DNA of 64,000 nt, taken from assembly GCA_937868765.1 (NCBI GenBank), contig CALMNL010000011.1:124001-188000 (forward strand), given 5' to 3'. A program made the position numbers and the translations under genes. This DNA is from an uncultured Desulfatitalea sp. (lineage in GTDB: Bacteria; Desulfobacterota; Desulfobacteria; Desulfobacterales; Desulfosarcinaceae). The notes beneath the pieces are model-generated. The model was not told the DNA's origin, made no database searches, and saw only the letters and a program-made list of their open reading frames with translations. The stretch's first letter is position 1. The number at the start of each line of letters is the position of its first letter. Shown one piece after another: positions 17,712 through 25,900 of this stretch.

Positions 17712-19430
17712 ATGAGGTTTGGGGCTAAGTCGCAAAGTTCTTTCAAATGGTATTCCTTGCTCGCGGCGATGGCGGTGGCGTTCATCTGCCTGCCGTTCGC
17801 TTCCTGGGCGGCGGATGACACCCAGGCGCTGAAGCAGCAGATGGAGCAAATGAAAAAGCAGATGGATGAAATCCAGAAGAAACTCGATCAGGCCGAGACC
17901 CAGAACACTAAGCAGGCCGAGGAGTCCCAGCAGATCGAAGAGCGGCTCTCAAAGGCCGAGCTTCACACCGCGACGGATAAAATCTCCTTCGGTGTCGATC
18001 TGCGTTCACGGGCCGACTCCATTCACTATGATGACATCCGCGTCGCGCCCGCTGCCTTTACCAACCTTTTCTTCGCGCCATACACCGGTGCTCCCGGCGG
18101 TGGCTTCAATGGCGCGACCCTGGCGCAGATTCAAGCCGGCATGGCGGCCTATGCCGCGGCCGGCATGATTCCCCCGGTCGAGGAGGTGGATGCCGACAAC
18201 GACATCATTTACACCAACCGGCTGCGCCTGGAGATGAAATCCAAAATCAATTCGCGGTTGAGTTTCGCCGGGCGGATAGCCGCCTACAAGGTCTTCGGCG
18301 ACAGCACCGGCGTGGAGTGGAACCATGGCAGCATGAGCGATGTCACTTTTGACGGCAACACTTCGAGCCTGCCCCACGGCGATACCCTCCGGCTGGAGCG
18401 CGCCTACTTCAACTACCTCTTCGACACCGAGAAGGTCCCCATCAATCTGTCCATCGGCCGTCGGCCGTCCACCGAAGGCCCGCCGCTGGAATACCGCAAC
18501 AACAGCATGGAAGGCGGATCTCCCCTGGCCACGATCATCAACTGGCAGTTCGACGGCGCCTCGCTCAACTTCGGCCTGGAGGAAGTGACGGGCATACCGG
18601 GGGCGGCCCTCAAACTGTGCTACGGCGTGGGTTTCGAAGGGGACTGGGGCAACAGCGCAGCCTTGGGCAGCCAGACCGATGTGGATGACGTTCACATGTA
18701 CGGTTTAATTGCCGATCTCTACAACAACGACGTCACCAGCGTGGTGGCGACCTATGCGCATGCTTCGGGGATCACCGACGGATTCACCGGGCTGACGGTC
18801 ATGCCCTACATCGTCTCGGTCCAGAACGGCCAATATTTCTTCGAACCCAATTACGGCGGATATGTCAGCCGCATCGAGCCCATGACTGAAATCGGCGACT
18901 GGGACGCGGCCTCCATGCTGTTGCGCACCAACCTGGCGGAGCAACTGGCCGACCTCGACTTCTTCCTGGCCGGTTCCTGGAGCCATACCAATCCCTCGGA
19001 AGTTTCACGCATTCCTTTCTACCAGATGATGGGTATGGGGTTGCTCAGTTCCAATGGAGAGCTGGAATCCCAGGACGGCTACAGCGTTTATACGGGCATT
19101 GTCTGGAACACGCCCTGGCGCTCGCGCCTGGGACTGGAGTACAACTGGGGCTCCCAGTACTGGTTCAACATGACCGGCGCCGAAGACTCTCTGGTCGCCA
19201 GCAAACTGGCGGCGCGCGGGCAGGTCTGGGAAGCCTACTGGCACCAGCAGGTCTTCAAGAACAACTTCTTCGTTACGCTGGGCGGTCAATACTACGACTA
19301 TGACTATACGGGCAGCGGCAACCCGTTGGGCGCGCCGGTCAAGATCGATGACATTACGTCCCTGGATGCCATCAATCCTGTCGTCGATAAGGTCTGGGTC
19401 GCCTACTTGTCCGCCACTTTACGGTTTTAA
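17712..19430 (+). CDS. DUF3373 outer-membrane porin-like protein
   Basis: The 572-residue product has a signal peptide ending near FASWAAD, a short coiled coil (about 37-75, rich in QQMEQMKKQMDE) and a long beta-strand-rich C-terminal part ending in an aromatic residue (VWVAYLSATLRF), the usual last-strand signature of outer-membrane barrels. This matches DUF3373 proteins, which in Desulfobacterota often sit beside multiheme cytochromes and are thought to be porin-like. AAGGAGG precedes ATG 17712. It is the first gene after sigma-54 promoter P1 and is followed by two DsrE/DsrH-like genes and the cytochromes. Transport or electron-conduit function is inference from context. Confidence 0.82.
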   Translation: MRFGAKSQSSFKWYSLLAAMAVAFICLPFASWAADDTQALKQQMEQMKKQMDEIQKKLDQAETQNTKQAEESQQIEERLSKAELHTATDKISFGVDLRSRADSIHYDDIRVAPAAFTNLFFAPYTGAPGGGFNGATLAQIQAGMAAYAAAGMIPPVEEVDADNDIIYTNRLRLEMKSKINSRLSFAGRIAAYKVFGDSTGVEWNHGSMSDVTFDGNTSSLPHGDTLRLERAYFNYLFDTEKVPINLSIGRRPSTEGPPLEYRNNSMEGGSPLATIINWQFDGASLNFGLEEVTGIPGAALKLCYGVGFEGDWGNSAALGSQTDVDDVHMYGLIADLYNNDVTSVVATYAHASGITDGFTGLTVMPYIVSVQNGQYFFEPNYGGYVSRIEPMTEIGDWDAASMLLRTNLAEQLADLDFFLAGSWSHTNPSEVSRIPFYQMMGMGLLSSNGELESQDGYSVYTGIVWNTPWRSRLGLEYNWGSQYWFNMTGAEDSLVASKLAARGQVWEAYWHQQVFKNNFFVTLGGQYYDYDYTGSGNPLGAPVKIDDITSLDAINPVVDKVWVAYLSATLRF

Positions 19431-19457
19431 CGGACGGTATGATCGATTGAGCATGGC

Positions 19458-19652
19458 ATGATACCGAAAATTCTCCATCTGCTGTGCAGCGCTCCGGATG
19501 ACACCGTGGCGGATTTGATCGGTGTCATGAGCGGGGATGAGGGGGCCACGGTCATCAGTCTCTATCCGGATGACGTGGCCGCCACCCCCGTGGACTGGCG
19601 TCGCGTGGTGCAGGATATCATGGTCCACGATAGAGTCATCTGCTGGTGGTAA
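19458..19652 (+). CDS. Small DsrH/TusB-like protein
   Basis: The 64-residue protein (MIPKILHLLCSAPDD at the start, MVHDRVICWW at the end) has the length and ending style of DsrH/TusB sulfur-relay subunits, whose C-terminus is typically V-x-x-H-D-x-V-x-x-W. DsrE/F/H proteins pass sulfur as persulfide on Cys; the two Cys here (C10 and one near the C-terminus) are not in clearly diagnostic positions. It sits 27 nt after the DUF3373 gene and 33 nt before a DsrE-like gene. Assignment rests on weak similarity and pairing. Confidence 0.55.
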   Translation: MIPKILHLLCSAPDDTVADLIGVMSGDEGATVISLYPDDVAATPVDWRRVVQDIMVHDRVICWW

Positions 19653-19685
19653 CCCATCGGAAACCCTGTTCAATTTGTTGGCAAC

Positions 19686-19988
19686 ATGAAAACCTTGGGC
19701 ATCTTCGTGATCTCCGATCGCCATCTGGAATATGTCTTTCCGCTGGCCCAGGCCGCCAACCGGGAAGGGCTGGCGGTCTGCATCCATCTGCTCGGACCCG
19801 GCGTACACCTGGTGCGGCAGGAGGCTTTCGATCAATTGCCCGATCTGGCCCGGATCAGCATCTGCAGTGAAAGTGCTGAATATTTTAAGGTGAATTGTCT
19901 TTTGCCGCCTGAGGGGCGAGCAGCACTCGTGCCGGCCGGCGACATGGCGCGGATCATTCGGATGTGCGACCGCCAATTGTTCATATGA
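19686..19988 (+). CDS. DsrE-like protein
   Basis: The 100-residue product starts MKTLGIFVISDRHLEYVFPLA followed by AANREGLAVCIHLLGPGV, the strand-helix-strand opening of DsrE-like proteins, in which the first loop binds a cofactor or substrate and a Cys may carry persulfide. Cys are present in AVCIHL, SICSES, KVNCLL and MCDRQ. Together with the preceding DsrH-like gene it suggests sulfur handling or peroxiredoxin-like chemistry next to the octaheme cytochrome. The gap 19989-20247 after it contains a second predicted sigma-54 promoter rather than a gene. Confidence 0.6.
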   Translation: MKTLGIFVISDRHLEYVFPLAQAANREGLAVCIHLLGPGVHLVRQEAFDQLPDLARISICSESAEYFKVNCLLPPEGRAALVPAGDMARIIRMCDRQLFI

Positions 19989-19991
19989 GGA

Positions 19992-20022
19992 AACAAGTGT
20001 TAAGTGTTAATGCCGCTGTTAA
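19992..20022 (+). promoter_or_regulatory. Candidate activator binding site (UAS 2) with TGTTAA repeats
   Basis: AACAAGTGTTAAG (19992-20004) is the reverse complement of CTTAACACTTGTT and matches UAS 1 at 12 of 13 positions. Two further TGTTAA copies follow at 20005-20010 and 20017-20022. The group lies about 105-135 bp upstream of the -24 element of P2. Confidence 0.5.
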
Positions 20023-20125
20023 GGCATGTAAACATGTGCTGCCCTTTTGGGGAACTATAGGGCGGGGTTCAATGAATAATGCGCTGAAATGTTATGATTT
20101 AATAATTGCAGCCAACCCTATGCGC

Positions 20126-20141
20126 TGGCATGCTGGTTGCT
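20126..20141 (+). promoter_or_regulatory. Sigma-54 promoter P2 (-24/-12)
   Basis: TGGCATG-CTGG-TTGCT matches TGGCACG-N4-TTGCW at every defined base but one, with GG (20127-20128) and GC (20139-20140) 12 bp apart. Transcription would start near 20152 and serve the cytochrome genes from 20248. Confidence 0.7.
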
Positions 20142-20247
20142 ATCTGGTTGCTATGTGGATGCCGGGTGCGCTGGACAGGGTCGGGGTACCGTGGTTCCAT
20201 GGCGAGGGTAGATATCCACCGATGAAGGGAAAAGGAGTAATCAAATC

Positions 20248-20589
20248 ATGAAAAAAACAGCCATCACCGTTTTGGCCCTCTTTTTGACCATGTGCTTTTT
20301 CGGCGCCGCTCTGGCCGTCGAGAAAGGCAACGAGCGTAAAGGCAAATATACCTATCGCAATATCTACAAGGCGTGCCACGAGCGGGGGGCCGTGGAGTCC
20401 CAAAAGCCGGTGTTGAACCCCGATGCCAAAACCCAGGACCAGTGGACCCGCGTATTTGAGTCCAAGGATTTCGAACAGTTCGGCTGCCAGCAGGAATGGA
20501 GTGCGCTTTCCGAGGCGGATCTGGCCGATATTTATGCGTACCTCTACGAGCACGCCGCCGATTCGCCTTCGCCGGCCAAGTGCAAGTAA
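20248..20589 (+). CDS. Small periplasmic cytochrome c-like protein with YxxCH
   Basis: The 113-residue precursor has a signal peptide (MKKTAITVLALFLTMCFFGAALA) and a cytochrome-c-like body, including the C-terminal ALSEADLADIYAYLYEHAADSPSP helix typical of small class I cytochromes. The only heme-like motif reads YKACH: the first Cys of CxxCH is Tyr45 (codon TAC). It could bind heme through one thioether bond, as with AxxCH/FxxCH of euglenozoans, or be a heme-less relative. There is no Met in the mature part to act as distal ligand. A Cys in EQFGCQQEW and one at the C-terminus are unpaired candidates. AAAGGAG precedes the start, and the octaheme gene follows after 81 nt. Confidence 0.72.
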   Translation: MKKTAITVLALFLTMCFFGAALAVEKGNERKGKYTYRNIYKACHERGAVESQKPVLNPDAKTQDQWTRVFESKDFEQFGCQQEWSALSEADLADIYAYLYEHAADSPSPAKCK

Positions 20590-20670
20590 ACAGTGAGGCC
20601 GCGGCGCCGGTCGACTCCCTATGCGGAGTAGAACCCGGTATCAAGAGCGCAACGAGCAGGGAGCAAAGCC

Positions 20671-22296
20671 ATGAACAAACAGCGAGGTTTGGAAGCGCGG
20701 TGGGCGACCTTGACGACGCTGGTGGTCGTTTTCTTGGGGCTGGCGGCCGGGGCATATGCTTCGGACAGCGAAGATCCGGCGCCGGGGCGGGCCATGGCCC
20801 AGCAGGCCGTCAAGGAGCGGGCGCACTGGACCACTACGGATCACAGCCAGCTTGCCGCATTGCAAAAAGATTTCTGCAGCGGCGACGCCATTACGGCGGC
20901 CTGTCTCTCCTGCCACTCCGACGCCGGGGAGCAGTTCAAGCAGACGATTCACTGGACCTGGATCGGCGACACGTCGGCCGACGGCAAGCAGTATGGCAAG
21001 GCCGGCGACTCTTTGAACAACTTTTGTATTTCCACCAACCGGATGAACGACCAGAGCTGCGCGGACTGCCATCCCGGCTGGAAGGGAAAGGAAGCGGGGA
21101 TCAACTGCCTGAACTGCCACAGCCAGAAAAAGGTGAACTGGTCCGAGGCGTTCGAGGATTACACTGCCTTTTCCCAGTCGAACGACCCCGAAGAGAAGGA
21201 ACTGGCCCAGGAGATCCAAAAGGAGATCCGCTCCGCGGCCCAGAGCATCGGTCGGCCCACACGGCAGAACTGCGGCGAGTGCCATTTCAAAGGCGGCGGC
21301 GGGGACGGCGTCAAGCACGGGGATCTGGATAGCTCCCTGGCCAAGCCCAACCGGATTTTGGATGTGCACATGGGCCTGGATGGCCAGGATTTTAAATGCA
21401 CCCGCTGCCATACCACCGTCAATCACAATGTGGCCGGAAGGATTTACAGCAAACCGGCCTTCACCGAGCGCAAAAGCCTCATCCAGGACGACCTGACTGC
21501 CAAGATCTCCTGTGAATCGTGCCACGGCAACACACCGCACCAGAAGGGGGACAAGGCCAACGACCATACCGACAAGGTCGCCTGTCAGAGTTGCCACATT
21601 CCCGAGTTCGCCCGGGTGCTGCCGACCAAAATGTCCTGGGACTGGTCCCAGGCGGGCAAGCTCAAGGACGGCAAGCCTTACAAGGAGAAAGGGCCGGAAG
21701 GAACCATCGACTACATGTCGATCAAAGGTGCCTTTACCTGGCAGAAAAATGTCCGGCCGGAATACGCCTGGTTCAACGGCTCCATGCAGACCATGACCGT
21801 CAAGGACACCATCGATCCCTCCAAGACAGTGGCGGTCAGCGCGCCCACGGGGTCGCCCGATGACCCCCATTCCAGGATCTTCCCCTTCAAGGTCCACCGG
21901 GGCAAACAGCCCTACGACAAGGTCAACAAGAACTTTGTGGCACCGCTGCTTTCAGGGCCGGATGGCTATTGGACCACCCTGGACTGGAAGCGGTCCATTT
22001 CCAAGGGCATGGGCTTCATGGAAGTGCCGTATTCCGGCGAATTCGATTTCGTCCCCACGACCTACCATTTCCCCACCACCCACATGGTGGCGCCCAAGGA
22101 GAACGTGGTGTCCTGCGTGCAGTGCCACGTGCGCCAGGGCGGCCGCCTGGCCGACATCGCCGGCGTCTACATGCCTGGGCGCGACCGCAGCAAACCGCTG
22201 GATCTCCTGGGGTGGGTGGCAATCCTGGGCGCCTTGATCGGCGTGGGCATCCACGGTCTCGGGCGGGTGTTCACCACCGGCCGCAGGAAGGAGTAA
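20671..22296 (+). CDS. Octaheme cytochrome c, tetrathionate-reductase (OTR) type
   Basis: The 541-residue protein holds exactly eight CxxCH heme c motifs (CLSCH, CADCH, CLNCH, CGECH, CTRCH, CESCH, CQSCH, CVQCH), an N-terminal export signal and a C-terminal membrane anchor (LLGWVAILGALIGVGIHGLG). Number, order and the long heme-free stretch between the seventh and eighth motifs fit the octaheme tetrathionate reductase family described in Shewanella, which can reduce tetrathionate and, in vitro, nitrite and hydroxylamine. It likely sits on the outside of the inner membrane and exchanges electrons with the cytochrome b gene 3 nt downstream. The physiological substrate here is unknown. Confidence 0.88.
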   Translation: MNKQRGLEARWATLTTLVVVFLGLAAGAYASDSEDPAPGRAMAQQAVKERAHWTTTDHSQLAALQKDFCSGDAITAACLSCHSDAGEQFKQTIHWTWIGDTSADGKQYGKAGDSLNNFCISTNRMNDQSCADCHPGWKGKEAGINCLNCHSQKKVNWSEAFEDYTAFSQSNDPEEKELAQEIQKEIRSAAQSIGRPTRQNCGECHFKGGGGDGVKHGDLDSSLAKPNRILDVHMGLDGQDFKCTRCHTTVNHNVAGRIYSKPAFTERKSLIQDDLTAKISCESCHGNTPHQKGDKANDHTDKVACQSCHIPEFARVLPTKMSWDWSQAGKLKDGKPYKEKGPEGTIDYMSIKGAFTWQKNVRPEYAWFNGSMQTMTVKDTIDPSKTVAVSAPTGSPDDPHSRIFPFKVHRGKQPYDKVNKNFVAPLLSGPDGYWTTLDWKRSISKGMGFMEVPYSGEFDFVPTTYHFPTTHMVAPKENVVSCVQCHVRQGGRLADIAGVYMPGRDRSKPLDLLGWVAILGALIGVGIHGLGRVFTTGRRKE

Positions 22297-22299
22297 GCC

Positions 22300-22959
22300 A
22301 TGTCGAAGAAAATGATCAATATCTACCTCTATACCCGCTACGAGCGGTTCTGGCACTGGCTCCAAGCGGTTTCGATCATTCTGCTGCTGCTCAGCGGCTT
22401 CGAAGTCCACGGCGTCTACACCCTTTTCGGATTCCAGACGGCGGTGACAATGCACAATTTCGTGGGTCTGGCCTGGCTGATCGCCTTTGCCTTCTTCGTT
22501 TTCTGGATCTTCACCACGGGCGAGTGGCGGCAGTATATTCCCACCACCAAAAAACTGCTTTCCGTGATCCGCTATTACAGTTACGGCATCTTCCGGGGGG
22601 AGGCGCACCCGGTGCCCAAGCGCATTGATGCCAAACACAACCCCCTGCAGCGTCTGACCTACCTGGGATTGGCCGCTTTTCTGCTGCCCTTCCAGATGGT
22701 CACGGGATTTCTCTACTGGGGGTACAACAGTTGGGCAAGCTGGGGCTTGAGCGGATTATCCCTGCGGGTCATCGGGGTACTGCACACCCTGGGGGCCTTC
22801 TCCATTTTGACCTTCCTGGTGATCCACGTTTACATGACCACCACCGGGCACAGCCTCCTGGCCCACATCCGAGCCATGATCAGCGGCTGGGAGGAGGTTT
22901 CCGAGGATACGCCCATCGAAGCCTGGGAGCAGGCCCGATCGAAGCGTTCCACGACCTGA
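22300..22959 (+). CDS. Membrane cytochrome b (b561 / hydrogenase cyt b type)
   Basis: This 219-residue integral membrane protein has four to five helices and His residues suited to bind b hemes (RFWHWLQ near 19, TMHNFVG near 50, GVLHTLG and VIHVYM near the C-terminus), as in the cytochrome b subunits of formate dehydrogenase, hydrogenase and thiosulfate reductase. It would link the menaquinone pool with the octaheme cytochrome, whose gene ends 3 nt upstream. It is the last gene of the module and converges on the Lhr helicase gene with a 5-nt gap. Confidence 0.85.
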   Translation: MSKKMINIYLYTRYERFWHWLQAVSIILLLLSGFEVHGVYTLFGFQTAVTMHNFVGLAWLIAFAFFVFWIFTTGEWRQYIPTTKKLLSVIRYYSYGIFRGEAHPVPKRIDAKHNPLQRLTYLGLAAFLLPFQMVTGFLYWGYNSWASWGLSGLSLRVIGVLHTLGAFSILTFLVIHVYMTTTGHSLLAHIRAMISGWEEVSEDTPIEAWEQARSKRSTT

Positions 22960-22964
22960 GGCGC

Positions 22965-25900
22965 TTATGGTCTTCGGCGATGGAGGGTGATCTCTTTGGG
23001 ATCCACCGAAACGTCGAAGCGTTTGGCCAGGACAGCCACATAAGCTTCCTGGCGGGGAGCCGGCGCCTGATTGATGCGCTGGACACCGATGCCCCGCAAG
23101 GGGGCCACCCGGCGGGTGAGCAGATGGTCGAGAAAGCCGAAGCAGGCTTCCAGGTGGGGATGGTCGGGCGGCACCAGGATCTCCAGGTGGGCGCCCAGAC
23201 CGTGGGAGAAAATCACCGGTCGCTCGCCATGGTACACCAGGTGCACTCCGGGCAGGCGTCTGGGAAGCCGGCCGCGGAGTTGGGGCAGATCCAGGCCGCA
23301 CAGGCTGGCCGGGTCCTGGGCATTGAGCCAGAAGATGGCCTCCCGGTGAAACGCCCGGCTAAGGTCCGGCAGGGTGTGAGACGCGATGAACTGGAGTCCC
23401 GCGATGCCCTCGAAGAAATGGCCGGCCAGCACTTCGCCGGATAGCTCCATCAATCGCAGCGATCGAAACAGCGGCCCCCAGCGCAGCATGGGCAACTCCC
23501 GGGCCAGCAGCTCCCGGAAGAGGATGCCGTAGCGCTCCAGCAGCAAACGCACCCGGTCTTTTCTGAGTTCTTCGCGATCCAGTAGATCGTCGTTATCTTC
23601 TGGGAAAATCAGCCGAAACCAATTGCCGACCGCCGGGCGGGCGCCGCGCCAGCGCTGGAACGCGGAGCGGCCCGGCCGGCCTGGATGTCGGGTGGTCGTC
23701 ACGGCTGTATGCGCATCAGGCATCTTGAATCCCGTCTCCACGCCTCGCCGAAGTGCAGCGAACGCATCGTTGCTCACCTTTGCCTGCCACACCCATCCCC
23801 ACAACCGGTCGTTCAAGGCAGCCGCCGAACTTTGGGACGCTCTTTCCAGCGCGGAGAAGGGATAGCGACCTTCGGCCTCGGGAAAGAGGTCTTCTAATGC
23901 CTGGGAGCAGGGTGTCTTTTTCTCTTCGGGTGCGATCAGATCGAGTTCCGCGTGGAAGCAGAAGAGCACCTTCCGGCCCTGCCGGCCGATCCAGCGCAGG
24001 TCCTCATGGTTCTGCACCAGGGCGTCCATCCACTCCGGCTGGTATGCCTTCAACCGGGCGGGCAGGATATCGCTTTCCCAGAGGGCCGCGGGGGCGGCCC
24101 AGCACAGCAGTTGATTCAGGCGTTGGGGCAGTGCGTCCCGGTCGGCCGGCCGGGTCAGTCCCTGATGCCGGGCCAGGAAGAGCGCCAGGTGCGCAAGGGG
24201 GCGGGCCTCGATGTCCGGCAGTGCCGCTTTGCGGCCGAGACGCAGCAGAACTTCGAAATTCTCCCGGTCGCAAATCTGATCTTCCGTTCCGCCCTTGAGC
24301 AGTCGGCCGGCGATGAGCAGATCGGCTTCGGCCAGCGCTTCCACCAGGGGGGTGAGGTCGCCGACGGGCATCCCTAAAACCTCGGCCACGGCTCCCAGCG
24401 GCTGGGGGCCGAAACAGCGCAGCCATTGACCGAACTGTTCGGCGGCCCGGGTGAGGGGCGCGTCGGCGGCGGCGCGGCGCGGTTTCGCCGGTTCGCCGGC
24501 AGGCAGCGGCGTGTTGTCCAGCAGCGCCACTTCAAGGTGGCGGGACAACGGTCGGTACAGTCCGTCCCGCAGGGCCGGCAGAAGCTCGCGCGCCGCCACC
24601 CACGCCGGGGCATTGCCGCCGCCTTCGGGCCGCAGCACCACGACTTTCGTTCCCAGAGAAGCGTTCAGGGCGTCCTCGTCCAGGTCGTGATCGCGCTTGG
24701 CGGCCCGGCACAGTGCCTGCCATTCCGAAAGGGTGAGCACCAGGCGCTCTTTGAGCCAGTCGAGCAGTTCGTCGGCCGAATCCGGGGCATAGCCCGGCGC
24801 CAGGCGCTGGCGCTTCTCCTGGAACCGGGCCGCAAGGTCGACCGCGATCATGGGCCTGAGGTTTGGCGACAGGCTCACTTGATGGAGCAGATCTGCGCTC
24901 AGCCCACCCCCCTTTTCCGGCGCGGCGGCATCGGCCTGGTACATGTGCAGGTTGACCTGCTGCCAGACCGCGCCGCGCGCCAGCGGGCTGGGAAAGGCCG
25001 TGCGGACATAGCTGGGGGCGATCTTGCCGGCTTGCAGCTCCAGCAGCAGGCCGTGCAGCCGGGGCAGGTCGAATTCGTCCCGCAGGCACGTGCGCCAGGT
25101 CTCCACCAGAATAGGAAAATCGTTGCAGCCCGAGACCGCGGCCAGCAGCTTCTGGGCCCGCAGGCGGGTCAGCCACAGGGGCATGCGCTGGCCGACCCGG
25201 CGCCGGGGCAGCAGCAGGGCCCGGCCGGCGCATTCGCGGAAGCGGGCGCCGAAAAAGCCGGTCTGGGCCAGACGCCGGTGGACAAGGCCCTCCAGGGCTT
25301 CCGGCGGCACCAGGTCGAGCAGTTCCCGGCCGGAGAGATCCGGGGGCAGCAGGAAACTGATGGTGTCGTTGGTGCAGAAGATCTGCGGGGCCATACCGAA
25401 ACGCGCTTCCCAGGCCGCCTCCAGGGCGATGGCCAACGGGCGATTCACGCGGCCGCCCCAGAAAGTGTGGCAGATCACCTGGCGGCCGGCGCTGCGCCCG
25501 GTGCCCAGTGCGGTTTCTTCCATGAGCAGGTGATGGCGGTGGGGCAGGGGCGCACCGGTATGGATGCGCTGGTCCCGGAGTGCTTCGATCAGGCGTTGGG
25601 CGGCCGGCCGGTCCAGGGCGTAGTCGGCCATCAATTCTTCCGCGAAATCCTTCTCGTCTATATGCGCTTCGGCCCTTTCCAGGAAGAGGCCGATCTTCTC
25701 CGACAAATGAAAGCCACGCTGGTTGACCTCGGCGCGCCAGAAGGGCGGCGCCGGCTTGCCGGGCGCGGCGGGCAGCACGCGCACCTCGTTGTGACCGATC
25801 TGACGGATGCGCCAGTTCTGGGCCCCCAGGGTGAAGATCTGGCCCACCCGGGCCTCCCACACGAACTCTTCGTCCAGCTCGCCGATCCGGGCGCTGGTGT

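Noticed and set aside
19964..20251. A 95-codon frame in the gap before the cytochrome c gene
   Set aside because: It crosses the predicted sigma-54 promoter and activator site, has no recognisable domain and overlaps the neighbouring start.
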